NCBI GenBank assembly: GCA_018524725.1
Contig: JAEUWP010000366.1
Location: forward strand, 62,001 to 126,000
DNA length: 64,000 bases
Direction: 5' to 3'
From: Podaxis mareebaensis
Taxonomy: Eukaryota; Basidiomycota; Agaricomycetes; Agaricales; Agaricaceae
Position numbers and translations under genes: made by a program. The notes under the pieces are model-generated. The model made no database searches, was not told the DNA's origin, and saw only the letters and a list, made by a program, of their open reading frames with translations. Positions 1 to 11,502 of this stretch are shown in pieces; position 1 is the first letter of the stretch, and the number at the start of each line of letters is the position of its first letter.

Positions 1-15
1 TCGGGACGACCACCC

Positions 16-1228
16 TCAAGTGTCCCTACGGACCCGCCTCGTCGTTCCCTCTCCGTACCTCCCCGGATCCTCCTGTCGTCCCCCGAAATTGAGATTCTGC
101 AACGCGAGAGTATTCCGATCCAACGCCGATGCCAACGCATTGTTCGACTCCGTATTCCGATTCATGTATTGCTCCTGCCGCGCCGACATCTGCTCCACTG
201 TCTGCTGCAAGTTCCGCATCGCTTCCGACGATCTCTCTAACGCAAGGGTCAACCGATCCATCGCTTCCCGAGTGCAACTATGCGCCAGCCGACTTTCCGC
301 CATCTCTTCCTTCAGCTGGTCCAACTTAGACCCGAGGTAATTCATCTGCTGGGTCATTATCTTCGTCCTCGGAGACGAAGGGGACTGTTCACGGATCAGT
401 AATATGTTTTCCGGATTGAGCGCCACTCACAATCGAGAGACCTTGCACCGGTTCGGACTGACGGCTCTGAGTCATAGTGATTGGTACGGGTGAAGCTTGT
501 GGGACCCAAGTAGTCATTGCCGACGACATAGAAGGCGTTCCCCACGACGGATTAGAAGACGGAACTCGGGATGGAGAAGAGGTGGTAACCGGATTACTGA
601 AGGACCCCCTCCCGATGCTAGAAGACAACGCGACGGATGCGGCCGGAGTTGCGGATACCTTCTTCTTCATCTTCCCGGCCCCTGCAGTCACGATATTCTC
701 TGGTGCTTTCAACCCACAGGTACTCCTACTACTCAGCGAACAACCCTGGTGTGCATCCTTGCAAGGAAAGCAAGAGTTACCCGGCACCCCACGACAAGTG
801 ATGCCCATATTCATGCATCGGACACAGGGCGCTGGCATTAAACCTCCCGCTTCCGCGCTACCCTTCCCCTGATCGCCCGATCGCGCCTTCATCAACGGGA
901 TCTCGACGTGAGACATCATAGGACCCACCGGCACTACCCTCTGACTCCTCATCATGCACTGACTTGGCACCGGCTCACCCACATCTTCATCCTCATCCTC
1001 ATCATCATCGGACTCGACTACCCTCTTCGATTTCTTCTTCCCTTTCTCCCGAGTGGCTGCCTGACTTCCCTCTGACACCCGACGACGTTTATTCGCATCC
1101 CTGCCTTCCCCGACCTCAACCTCCATATCATCCGCTCCTGCTCCCTGCTTTTCCGCCATTTGCGCAAGCACTTGTTGACAGAGATTGGCATCGAGTTTGG
1201 AAAGATCAACAATCGGGATCTGGGACAT
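16..1228 (-). CDS. Antisense accessory gene of gypsy element: Zn2Cys6-like cluster plus coiled coil
   Basis: Two exons (1228-431 and 384-16) join across a 46-nt intron that starts GTGAGT and ends ACAG, giving 388 residues with no internal stop. The N-terminal half is acidic and has a basic patch (NKRRR and KGKKKSKR). A six-cysteine cluster follows near residues 135-160, spaced C-x2-C-x6-C-x7-C-x2-C-x6-C, which fits the fungal Zn2Cys6 binuclear cluster spacing. A Ser/Pro-rich linker leads into a long heptad-like region (from LDQLKEEMAE onward) likely to form a coiled coil. The gene runs opposite to the retroelement and lies between pol and the 3' LTR. The layout resembles a DNA-binding factor with a dimerisation coil, but function is inference. 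A nucleic-acid-binding gag-like role is an alternative. Confidence 0.6.
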
Positions 1229-1363
1229 AGCGGAAGATGGTGGTAAGGGTTGAGTTGTGAAATCCGATAAGTTCCCGGCTCGGATCTACTATCTGATGGT
1301 ATCTGATCGATTTTCCACGCTCCTCATTTCGGCCTCGAAGGCTCGGCCGTAAGGGGGGAATAC

Positions 1364-2035
1364 TGTCAAGTCTGCATCAAGCGTCTGTTTCCGCGCTTAC
1401 AATCCGCGCACGTTTCCGAAAATCCGAAGATCCGATTCCGATCAAGTCCGATGCTTTCCCGCTCCCTCCACTCACGTTTCCTCGTCAGGATCCCCCGTCC
1501 CGTTGTCCAAATGGGCGGATGCGCTCACGCGGTCGATTACGACCAATGCAACGCGTGGTGTCCATTCGTACATCTATTAGCGCTCCCGGAAATTATTATC
1601 TTCATTCCCCGATGTCTGCTTTACTTTCCGCTTTGCCTTATACTATGATTTGCGTTTTTGTGTGTTCTCCATTCTTCCGTTTGTAGTTCCGATATGCAAA
1701 TGTTCTTTACCTGTAAATCTGCTTCTTTTGTCTCCCGGTTTCTTACTTAGTTATCCGTATCACTTCCTGACGCGTACTTAAGCGTAACTACCTTGTATCT
1801 CACTCCCCAATCAGAATATCAACTTCGTCTACCCTTCCTAACCTCCTGTTCGTCATCCGAAACCTTCGGGACTCGTTCCCCTCTCTGTTCTCTGACATCT
1901 CCTGTATTTCCCATTATCTTCCGTCGCAGTTCCAAGCGGCCGAATCGGACCCCGTGCAGTATTGGAGGGGCATAGCACATACGCTGAGGCCAAGGGTCCA
2001 CTCTCCGAATCTCCAGAACTGTCCGGAACGTAACA
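1364..2035 (+). repeat. Long terminal repeat (3' LTR) of CpG-rich gypsy element
   Basis: The repeat begins TGTCAAG directly after a polypurine tract and ends GTAACA, so the ends are TGT..ACA. It shares blocks with the second LTR at 13,038-13,757, for example CAGAATATCAACTT near 1811 and a GAGGGG..GCACATA..CTGAGGCC stretch near the right end. The right end coincides with the sudden loss of CpG in the flanking DNA, which supports the boundary. I cannot see the left partner LTR or a target-site duplication. The base following the LTR begins CTCTT. Confidence 0.7.
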
Positions 2036-2117
2036 CTCTTGTGCTATAAGCACTTGGAAGAAGAGGAATGGTGTCTGCATATATGCTGGGCTCACTCCTG
2101 CTGACCTGGCACTACTC

Positions 2118-2690
2118 ATGGACAAGGAGCAGAAGGCTTTTGAAGATCAATCACACATTGATTGGAGTGAGTCAGACACCTCTACTGAGCCAGGAAGTGA
2201 CATAGAGGTCTATGTCACAGACTTCTTGCCCCCTCCCAAGACTGGGAGAGTTGAAGTTGAAGGCATCAATGCATCTGATCCATTCATCACTGCATATGAA
2301 CAAAGCCTTCATAGTGCACCAATAATGCCCTCAGGTCAACAAGGTAAATTTGCAGCCTATGTTGTCTTCCATGGGTGGAGACCTGGAGTTTATCAGACTT
2401 GGTATAATCTGCTTGCCACCATGCTGATTCACAGCTCATGCAACTTGTATAGGCCAGCAGCCAATAATCAGGTCTCTGGGTTTCCAGGTGGTTTCCTTCA
2501 AGGGTATCACACTCTTGAAGACACATGTAGGATGTATGCCTTCTCAAAATCAAATGGCACTGGTGGCATTGAAGCCACTGGGGCAACAAGGTATGTCAAA
2601 CTGTTATATTTACCTTGCTCCTTGCAAATGCAATGGTTAGTGCCTTACTATCCTCACAACCCCCCATTATGGAGATGCCAGTGCCTGTGA
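2118..2690 (+). pseudogene. RNase H1 N-terminal (viroplasmin-like) domain protein, decayed
   Basis: The frame opens with an acidic, Ser/Asp-rich leader and then reads AAYVVFHGWRPGVYQTW, followed after a probable short intron (GTATAA..CACAG) by QVSGFPGGFLQGYHTLEDT. This is the pattern of the caulimovirus VI/RNase H1 N-terminal domain: a beta strand with G-x-x-PG-x-Y, then F.G....Y.TLE. The domain binds RNA-DNA hybrids in RNase H1; in fungi it also occurs in many transposon-associated proteins. No RNase H catalytic domain follows. The locus lies in the CpG-depleted block and continues into broken sequence. About 390 bases after it hold no readable gene. Confidence 0.6.
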
Positions 2691-3029
2691 CTCATCACAC
2701 CACATTATCAACTCCCAATGAAATGCAGAATGTTATGTCCCCTGGGTAGGTGATTGAAAAAGATCTTGGCATCATTCTCATATTTCAACCACAGCATTCC
2801 TCAACAACCTGGCTGCCTAGGAACTGGAGATGCCTCTTGAACACCAATCAACCCACTGTCAGCTGGCAAAGCAAGTAGGAACAACAAAAAGCAAAGAAAA
2901 CAACCAGTAGCATCAACTTCAGCCTTGGTACCCCAACTGACAGCTAGGCATGATACTAGCTATCTTCAGTCTCACCACAACATGCCACTTCACTCAGATG
3001 TCTCAATGCACACAATGTTCCAGCCATAT

Positions 3030-3271
3030 GAACAGATTTTTGTTGTTATACAAGGACACCAACCTGGTCTCTATTATGGAAGGTGAGTTTACATACTCTG
3101 GAGTATAGTGCACTGATTGAATGCTATCAACTCAGGGCTGATGCAGATAGGGTGGTTGGTGACCATCCTAACCCCTACATTGAAATTGCAGTGGACCAGG
3201 CAGAAGTGAATCACATGTTAGCTGAAACAATCATGGATGATGAGAATCCTCTTGAGCTACCATACCACTAG
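3030..3271 (+). pseudogene. Second viroplasmin/RHBD-like exon pair, decayed
   Basis: Around 3035-3090 the frame reads IFVVIQGHQPGLYYG and stops at a GTGAGT donor. A following exon ends with an acidic tail at 3271. The V-V-x-x-G-x-x-PG-x-Y core matches the RNase H1 N-terminal signature again, so this may be a second repeat of the same protein as at 2118 or an independent relic. Between 2690 and 3030 I see no readable coding frame. Confidence 0.4.
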
Positions 3272-4500
3272 ATAGACACCAATTCTTTGTTCTATGTCCT
3301 TTAAATCTGAATGATATGTCAAATTTTAAGCTCACAACAAGACTGACTGTTAGTGTGTATTTGTGAACTCTTTTGAACAAATTCTATCATGGGGCAACCC
3401 AGTTTCTGCTGACAACTCACTGGAAGTGGAGTCAACAGTAATGAAACTCTGAATGTTATGCACCCAGATCCAGGTCCAGATTGAGATTGAGATTGAGATT
3501 GATAATCCTGATTAATGAATGCATCATCAAAAGCAATCACTGAGCTTCACACATTTCTGTCAAAAGATTGTGGTCAGAAAACCTGTCAAGCTGGTGGTTT
3601 GAGGTAGTAGTAAATGTATATACTTGTAATTCTGACATAAGAACATAAATTTGTTGTGACATCTTCAGAGGGATGTAGTGGACAAGTTGGCATCAAGCAA
3701 CAATGACTAGTTTGAATGCACACTTGAAACTCACAGTTTGCAAATGACAGTTGTACTGGGTTTGCAGTTTTGAACACTTTGATTAAATAACCATGTGTCT
3801 GAATTAGTGACTTTGAAGGACAATGTTCAACTGAGTGTCCTGCATGTCTGAGAGCTCTTTTCACAGTACTTTCATGTGAATGCCTTGAGCATACAAAGCC
3901 TGTCAGGTGAAACCTGCAGTCAACCTGTACTGATTGTTTCCAAGAATCTGTTGTTGGTACTTCCATCATGAACTGTCCTATATGAATTATGACAGTCATT
4001 CAATACCCTGGAGGTACTTCTTGACTTGCATTGCTGGTGTGAATGGGGCATGCCTGGTATTCAAGCTACTGAGGACCTGAAATGTGCAAGTTGGTATATA
4101 CCTCTGTATATGTCTAATATGGCATCACAAACACTTGTGGGAATTCAGTCATCTCAGATACTGTATTCACTGTCATCTCAAATAACAAGTGTTTCTACCA
4201 TACTTTGCTAGACATAGAAAGGAGGGGATACAGGTTGGAGCCAGAGGTGTGCTTTTATCAGGACAGGACTTAGTGTGTACCTACTCCCATGTTGATCTCA
4301 TGACCCTGCATTCATATTGTTCACAGGCAATGTGGACATTAATGCTCTTAATGACAGTTGACACCCATACAAACAAGATGATTGTACCTTCCTTGGTTGT
4401 TGAACATGCAGCAACAGGTGCCACAGTTTCTGAAGAAAAAGCACAATATTCCAACCTTGTATGTTCTTTTCCATCCACTATTTGCTCATGTGCTCATCTT
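3272..4500. other. Unassigned CpG-depleted sequence
   Basis: There is no recognisable gene. A small (GATTGA) hexamer microsatellite lies at about 3480-3505. Short open frames on both strands have no family features I know and probably reflect low stop density by chance. Confidence 0.5.
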
Positions 4501-4559
4501 ATGGCTTAACAGAGTCCCAAAACTTACAGTGCAGGTCAACAGCTCTACTCCTATTGTGG

Positions 4560-4757
4560 CCACAAAATTATTGAGCATGATGACAACAATCCTGGATATA
4601 AAACCCAGGTAACACAACTTCCAGATGATAAGCTTGCAATCATGTCACTGAGCACTGACATGAACAGTGGTTGGCTAATAGAAGCTGCCAAGTGGAGGAT
4701 AATTGATGACATTTTATTTGGTGATCCTGAGAGTGAGGTAGACTGGAACTCCAGGTA
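4560..4757 (+). pseudogene. Unrecognised coding relic ending at a splice donor
   Basis: An open frame runs without stops across this stretch, rich in Asp and Lys, includes WLIEAAKWRIIDDILFG and ends at AGGTAGGT, a plausible 5' splice site. It could be an upstream exon of the KDZ element or part of a separate decayed gene. I do not recognise the family. Confidence 0.3.
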
Positions 4758-5264
4758 GGTGAGTTATATTTACACCACTGACCCTTGATTCATACTGGTA
4801 CTAGGTATGAAGAATCATGAGCAGCATACCTCAACACCTTGCAAATCCTTAACCTGCTGCTCTCAGTGAGGGGAGGGCATTCACCACCTCAAAGTTCAGT
4901 TGTGACCTTGAAGTTCAGTTGCACTTTGTTGATTGGTTTGGTCACATGATGCTTAAGGGCTCATTGACACCCTCACCTTGCCATTTTTACATGACTGCTT
5001 GTACATGTGCACTAGCACTCCTTCCATATATTCAGCACTCATGGACAGTTGATGATGGTATCAAATCAACTGAGAGGGCAAACCCTTAAAGAAAGCACAG
5101 TTGCTTTCATCCACTCATGTTGCATTGGGAAGGGTAATCCAGTCACATATGCTCAGCCTGTGCCAGATGTGGGATGAAATGGCTTTGGTGCACAAGTGCA
5201 AGGCTGGTAAGTTGTCAGTTCTTCTCAATGTCATAAAGTCCAAACTCAACCAAATGTGTTGTAG

Positions 5265-8200
5265 ATGCAATTGCTGAGGGCAATCAGGAGAAGGTTCACA
5301 AGCTTGAGGTCCCCTCAGAGGCCCCAGATGATAATTCTGAAGGGTATACACTGGATATAGAAGATATTTTGACTGGGAATATGTCTTTTCCTTTGAGCCA
5401 CACTGGTGAAGAGTTCCTCTGCATTCTGCTTGACAATGCTGATAGTGAGGATGTGCCAAGGTAAGTCTTCATTGAGGCATTCTTGACATGGACTAAAACT
5501 ATTCAGGTGCCCCTGACATGGACCTGAGACACAGATGCAGTGAGATCACATTCAGCAATACAATGCCACTTTTACTGCACAGTTGGATACAATGGTTGAT
5601 GGATATATGAGGTGGGATGCTGGATTAGGGGATGGTGGCTTAGATGCCAGGAGTCCTGTCTTGTCAGCTAATGGGGGGTTGGAGGTCCAAGTTGTTGATG
5701 TCTTTTGTGAGCAAAGGATCAATGTATGTCTATACCTGTTTCTAACTACTTGACCAACAGGTACCTTTACCCTCCAGACCAGTGTGCAAGACAATCCAAA
5801 TGGCATAGCAGCTTCACTTGTTGCAATGGGACTGATCCCTAGTGCACCTTATCACCCCTGCCTTGCAGTCTCTACTTGTCTGATGAAGCTCTTCAATACC
5901 CTACACCTCCACTCCCCCCCATCTGTCTGCACAAGCTTTCATGAAGGGGCTGTGTGACCTTCATGCCATCCTTTATCAGCCATCCCTCTTTTGCCAGTTC
6001 CTTATATGTTATGACATGTATATTCAAATCAAGAATGGTGTTCAGTTGCAGGTTTTTGCTGTCCTGAAACATGAGGGAGATTGGAGGTTATGCAATGCAT
6101 GTCCAGCATGCACATACAAGCTTGAGGGTGAGGATGTGCTTGTTTTTGACATACTTGTCACCATAGATGGCAACAACTCTCTGAAACAGATTCTTTGCAG
6201 GGAGACAACATATGACAGAGAGGGCCAACCTATTTACAGATCAATTGAATGGCCAGAGGGCAGGGAGATTTTGGGTGATTACTACCTGAGTTGCAAGCAT
6301 GTGGATAAATGGGTTAGAGATAGGATTCAACAGGCAGCCCCAGCCTCTCATGAGTCAGATGAAGATAATCCATGTGCCTTATGCTGGACTAATATGGTGA
6401 ATGAATTGACAGCATGTATGTGGGCAGTTTTTGATGAAACAGGAATCTTTTTGGCACTCTGTCAACATGGGTATGCTCTTGTAATTGTAGATATGGTTTG
6501 AAGTGGTGAGATGTGAGTTCATTCTGCCCTCTCAATGTCCCAAGTTGATGTTCTTTTTAGGGCTAAATATCCCCTAGCAGTTGTAGAGGCTTTGTTGGAC
6601 ACCTTCAGTTCTGGTATTGGGTGCAGCTATGACATCAGGTGCAAGTTCAAGACTACACTTGCAAACAGTACACTCAGTGAACAAGTACAGGCTCTTGGAT
6701 TCCAAGCACTCATTGGTGCTTTCTATGGTCATGCTCATAACTGTTTGTGCCAGCTCTTGCATCTTGCTACATATGTCAAAGGCTTGGGCCTGGAAGACTT
6801 AGAAGGCTGTGAACAGTTCTTTTCCAAGTCAAATGCACTGGCTGCAACTACAAGACATGCCAGTAAATTCCATTGCCAGCAAAAAATTGTTGAGTACCTT
6901 AAATATACTACTGCCTTGGAGACTTCACAAAATCTCAGTGCATAATCCTAAATTTAGATGACCCATCATTCTCATGGTATTTATAGGTGAATTTCTTGTG
7001 CAAAACTATCATCAGGCTCTTTGTATCATTGATAGCAAGGATGAGCTGGAGAAAAAGATGAAAGAGAGGGGAATCATGGATCATTGCACATTTGAACAAT
7101 GGCTTGAGAAGGAATGACAATACCTCAAGGGACTCTCCCAAGAACCCATTGAGGAGATGATGGCAATGGAGTATTATCAAGCACTTGTTGATCTTAAGGC
7201 TAGTCAGTAAGTATTGTCCTATGTTTTATTATTGTTATCTGAGTGTTTTACAGGAAGAAAGTTGAAGACCTCTGCAGTCAATTCATCCAGTACTCAGGAC
7301 CATCACCTCAGGGTCCAGGGCCATCCTTGAACCCTTCAAAGAAACCTGCTGGCAAGAAATTGTCTGAGCAAGCCCAACTTAACTTTGCTGAGGCTCACTA
7401 TAAGTACAAGATGGACTGGGTGCATACTCTACAGCAGAGGTTGGGAATTGAAACCACATGGACTGAAGACAGTCCAGAATACCAATAGGCTGCAGTCCTT
7501 GTTAGTCAGAGGCACTATCAGCAATGCCTGGATGATCTGGAAGGCCTTGTAGTCTCTCATGTCTTTGAATTGACAAAGATGAACATGTCTCAAACAGGTA
7601 AGCCTTGTTTTTCTGTGTCTGACATCATTGACAACAGTCTACTGGTAGGTTACAAACTTTGAAAGCACATTGTGAAAGCACTATGTGTACATTCTCAAGC
7701 CCTGGCCAATGCACTTAAGAAGTACAACACTGCTACCAATGCAATGACACCAAAAGCTCTGATGCTCATCTGGGATGAGGTCATCAAATATGTGTTCCTC
7801 TCAGATTTTGATCTATTACACAATAGTCAACAAGATGTCCAGTAACAGCTATAGGCCCAGCCAGCAAACCAGGTATTGATAGACACTCACTTCAAGATTG
7901 AACATGCTCATGAAGAGATCTAGTGCCTGAACATTGAGATTTGCCAGGTCATCACTCATCTCCATGATGAGGAAGTATTTTTTCTTGCCAAGGAATCTCT
8001 TGTTGCAAGATTGGACCCCTTGCTTGCACATTAAATCAAACAATACCACAGTATCCATACCTAATTCAATGCTCTTCATATGCAACATTTTCAAAGACTT
8101 ACAGTGTCACCTGGCTTCTGTGGGAACCTGTCACTTGGGCTTCCTCTTGATAAATCACTCCATGACATCCAACAGCCCAAAGCCCTGGGAGACTCAGAAG

Positions 8201-8319
8201 CTGTGGAAGGTTCAGGCTTGGAGAATGGGAATAATGTAGTTGATGATGAGGACTTGGAAGAGCAGGAGCAAGAGGAGTTGAACATGAACATGGAAGCTCT
8301 AATTGCAGTGTCATTTTAG
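5265..8319 (+). pseudogene. KDZ (Kyakuja-Dileera-Zisupton) transposase with CxC1 domain, decayed
   Basis: Spliced fragments read as a CxC1-KDZ transposase. The CxC1-like segment includes GYMRWDAGLGDGG near 5595 and GLIPSAPYHPCLAVST near 5830-5880. The KDZ core includes LCNACPACTYKLEGE (about 6090), VTIDGNNSLK, NELTACMWAVFDETGIFLAL (about 6400), IGCSYDIRCKFKTTLA, FYGHAHNCLCQL and EDLEGCEQFFSKSNALA (about 6800). Later exons run to an acidic C-terminus at 8319. A one-base shift near 5938 separates the CxC1 part from the core. Stops interrupt the tail, including TGA at 7115-7117 and 7660-7662 and TAG at 7487, where C-to-T change would explain each. KDZ proteins are DDE-type cut-and-paste transposases. 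This copy is inactive. I could not find its terminal repeats. Confidence 0.85.
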
Positions 8320-8454
8320 TCTCTTTTTTTTAACTCTGTATGTGAAATATTCATTTTTTGTGTTCCAGATGGACTTGGGGTCAGTGTAACATATTTTTTG
8401 ACATAAGTGAACCACTGAGCTATGTTGAAGGGAGAAGATTATTATATACATACA

Positions 8455-8742
8455 TTTGGGCTCACTGTTGCAGATGACAAACTCAAGAAAGTTTCAAAGA
8501 GAGATCTGTAGATCTGTGGATCAGTCCCTTAATCATATTTAGTCAACTAACTCTTGGTCCCAGCAAGGGACTGGCATGGGGTGTGACCTCATGTTATATG
8601 TGAGTGAGTGAAGTGTTTGGTACTAGATAGTTGTATTTAATATTTAAGTGTATTATACACACCTTCAAGCTCACTGTCACAGACAATGAACTTGAGGGAG
8701 AGAAGGATAGATCTACAAATCTACAGATCAGTCCCTTGATCA
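8455..8742. repeat. Diverged direct repeat pair (~80 bp)
   Basis: Two related segments, about 8458-8530 and 8662-8736, share the order GCTCACTGT..CAGA..AA..AACT..GAG/AAG, then AGATCT..ATCT..AGATCAGTCCCTT. Differences between them are mostly TG versus CA, as expected when both descend from CpG-containing ancestors. They may be LTR or terminal-repeat remnants bracketing a small insertion. The rest of 8320-9100 has only repeat-driven open frames. Confidence 0.5.
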
Positions 8743-9100
8743 CATCATGTCTCAGGCCCTGGACTTGATGTTGGGTATGAGCATTCAACACTAAGAATCA
8801 ATGTTAATGTACTGATATAGTGGTTAATTGGAAGCTCATCCAGTGCCTTTGATGCAGAAGTTGTCAGAGGGCAGGGGAATGGCAGGACAGCAGCAAGATG
8901 GAGGTGGCAAAATACTGGTGGAATGGAGAAAAAAGGGTGGGTAGATAGTACTGATGGGGTAGGTGGGATAGTGCTGATGACAGGCAAGGTGGTGTTGATG
9001 GGGCAGGCAGATAGCACTGGTGGGTGGGGCAATGATATTGGCAGGAGGATGACAATAGGTGGAGGACAGCATTCTAGTAACAAGCACAATGATTCTGATA

Positions 9101-9500
9101 ACATGGGCACTGGCAGCATTGTCTGGACAGACACTCTGAGCACATGAGGGTTGGGACAGGCACAGAGGGGGCAGGCAGATGACAGCAAGAAGGCCCTGAT
9201 GATGTGGGTACTGGCAACATCATCTAGACAGATGTTCTGAGTACATGAGGGTCAAGACAGGCAGGGAGGAGGTGGGCAGACAACAGCAAGAAGGCCCTGA
9301 TAACATGGGCACTGGCAACATCATCTAGACAGACATTCTGAGTACATAAGGGTTGAGGCAGGCAGGGAGGAGGTGGGCAGACAATGAGCAAGGAGGCTCC
9401 AATGATGTGGACACTTGCAGTATGATCCAGAAAGACATTCCAAGCACATGAGAGTCAGGATAGGTGGGGATGAGGTGGGCAGATGATGTGCAAGGGGTCA
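9101..9500. repeat. Tandem repeat, four ~101-bp units
   Basis: Units start near 9101, 9202, 9303 and 9405 with ACATGGGCAC, ATGTGGGTAC, ACATGGGCAC and ATGTGGACAC. Each continues with TGGCA..AT..TC..GA.AGA..TTC/CTC..GAG.AC and a GGCAGGGAGG-type block. The first three are close, the fourth more diverged. The unit-to-unit differences are dominated by CA/TG alternatives. No function is visible. Confidence 0.8.
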
Positions 9501-9710
9501 AGCAGGCTGTGGGAATGGCAGGAGGGCATCCCTCAGCCTTCTCAGTGTTGGGGAATATTTTTGTTCTATAAACATTTTATTTACCTTAGGTTTCTTGTGC
9601 TTTCAAGGTACTTTAACCATCCTAGGGGGAATTGGCTGAAATCATGCCTAACTAGACCACCAGAATGATCCAATCCCATAGCCTAATTAGGTGGTTTATT
9701 CAGGTACCCT

Positions 9711-11348
9711 AGGTGTACTTTGACTAGATGATGGGATGTCTATCCTAAAGGGGGGAATAATGGCTACACCATGGTAAATCCTCACAACTTCAGACCTGTC
9801 TTTACTCAAGAGCAACTTGTGGCCTCTGTCTGGGCCACCTCCCTCTTTTCCCCTTTCCTCTGAGCAGCTGTGGTCCTTGACTACAAGTAGCTCCATTCTG
9901 ACATCCTTTCTACTCTCCCTTCCAATCCCCTTGCTGCTGAGCATATCTCTAACCCCCAAGGTCACTGGTCTGTGGATTTGGACAGTTTCCTCTGCCTCAA
10001 TGGCTGCATTTACATCCCCAATTCTAATGACCTCTGCTTGTGAGTCCTCCAGTATAAGCATGATCATATACTTTCCAGACACTTCAGTTGGAACAAGACT
10101 CTAGAGTTGGTCCACCATGACTACACCTGGCTGACTGTCTGCTCTTTCATCAAGGACTTCTGCAAAAGCTGTGTAACCTGTATGCAGAGCAAGTCACAGT
10201 GTCATTGGCTGTATGGAAACCTCAAGCAACTCCCTATCCTGGATTACCCTTGGCATTCCATCTCTATAGACTTCATTGAGAAGCTCCCCAAGTCCTCCAG
10301 CTTTGATACCATCCTTGTAATTGTCAACTGTCTCACTAAGCAAAGTATCTTCATTCCGACTCATGACACCATTACCTCTGCTGAACTTGCCTGCCTATTC
10401 ATTCTCCATGTATTCTTGAAGCATGGTGTCCCCTCTCATGTCATGTCTGATTACAGCTCTAAATTTATCTCACACTTCTTCCAGTCCTTGGGCAAGGCTC
10501 TGGATATGAAGCTGCATTTCACATCTGGTTATCATCTAGAAGGCAATGGACAGACTGAACAAACTAACCAGATGCTTGAACAATACCTCTGAGTATATTG
10601 CAATTATCAGCAGGACAATTGGGCTGACTTACTTTCTATTACAGAGTTTGCCTACAACAATGCTCCTAATGCTACCACTGGTGTCTCTCCATTCTTTGCT
10701 AACAAGGGTTACCACCCTGCCATCTCCATCCATCCTGAATGCAATCTCACATCTGCCCAGGCCCAAGACTTTGCAGTTGACCTTGACAACTTACATTCTG
10801 CTCTCAAGACTGAAATTGCCCAAGCCCAAGAGTATTACCAGGTGTCTGTGGATGCCTATCATCTGTCTGCTCCAGACTTCAAGGTTGGTGATAAAGTCTT
10901 CATCAAAGCCCAGTTCTTCTGGACTACTAGACCTTCAAAGAAATTATCTGAGAAGTTCTTAGGTCTGTACAAGATCATTGCTCAAGCCAGCTCTCATTCC
11001 TTTACCCTCTGGCTCCCTGACTCTATGCATGTCATTTATCCTGTCTTTCATGTTTCCATGCTCAAGCCTTCTACTCCCAATACCATTCCTAACCATGTCC
11101 CTCCACCTCTACCTCCAGTCATCATTGACAGTGAGCCCAAATATGAGATCAAATGGATCATGGATTCCAAGATTGACTGGCACCACCAGACATGTCCACT
11201 CCTGTACAAAGTTATTTGGGCTGGTTATGAAGGTACAGATGAAGAGTTTAGTTGGCTGATTGCTAAGGAACTTAAACATGTGCAAGAGTTAGTAGCTGAC
11301 TTCCATGCCAGCTACCCTGACAAGCCTGGTCCTCTGTCTTCTCTCTGA
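9711..11348 (+). pseudogene. Gypsy pol 3' half: integrase and chromodomain, decayed
   Basis: One frame reads from the end of the RNase H region (WDVYPKGGNNGY, then NPHNFRPVFTQEQL) through the integrase zinc-binding segment (CKSCVTCMQSKSQCH near 10,160). It continues through the catalytic core (SISIDFIEKLPK, VIVNCLTKQSIFIPTHDT, FTSGYHLEGNGQTEQTNQ) to a C-terminal chromodomain (VIWAGYEGTDEEFSWL near 11,205). The frame is broken by TGA at 9729, 10,041 and 10,590, each at a position where the family has arginine, so CGA became TGA. The middle catalytic aspartate appears as MSDYSSKFISHFF, where the usual RG-S-E is altered too. Integrase inserts retrotransposon cDNA, and chromodomains can steer insertion to heterochromatin. 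The element is truncated on its left near 9711. Confidence 0.9.
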
Positions 11349-11502
11349 CTTCTCTTATCTTGTTCTTATATTCTCTGCTGATTCTCTGATCTTGGTTTTC
11401 TGATCTTAATTGTTTCTTCTCACTAGTAGTAGTGCACTCAAGAAAACTTTCATTTTCTACAAAAGTCCAAAAAATTTTATACAGTAAGGAGGAACAGACC
11501 CA

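Larger units (their letters stand above)
1..2035 (+). mobile_element. Ty3/gypsy retrotransposon, 3' end, CpG-rich copy
   Basis: This is the right-hand end of a Ty3/gypsy element whose pol region would lie left of the window. It contains an antisense spliced gene (16-1228), a spacer, a polypurine tract (AAGGGGGGAATAC, 1351-1363) and an LTR that runs from TGTCA at 1364 to TAACA at 2035. The stretch before the polypurine tract matches the same part of the older element at 13,005-13,037, except that CG in this copy reads CA there. CpG is frequent here and nearly absent from position 2036 on, so this copy probably inserted recently into already decayed DNA. No pol sequence of this copy lies in the window; assignment to gypsy rests on similarity to the second element, which does carry integrase. 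Confidence 0.75.

Noticed and set aside
477..872. Plus-strand open frame across the first gypsy element
   Set aside because: It is the mirror of the antisense gene, which has the cysteine cluster, a clean splice and a conserved counterpart.
8745..9188. Minus-strand Cys/Pro-rich frame resembling a small secreted protein
   Set aside because: It reads through the ~101-bp repeat and neighbouring repeats, has no signal-peptide logic and lies in decayed DNA.
9620..9710. Missing RNase H tail of the plus-strand gypsy half
   Set aside because: I translated this stretch in the pol frame and saw no resemblance to RNase H, so the left breakpoint was set near 9711.
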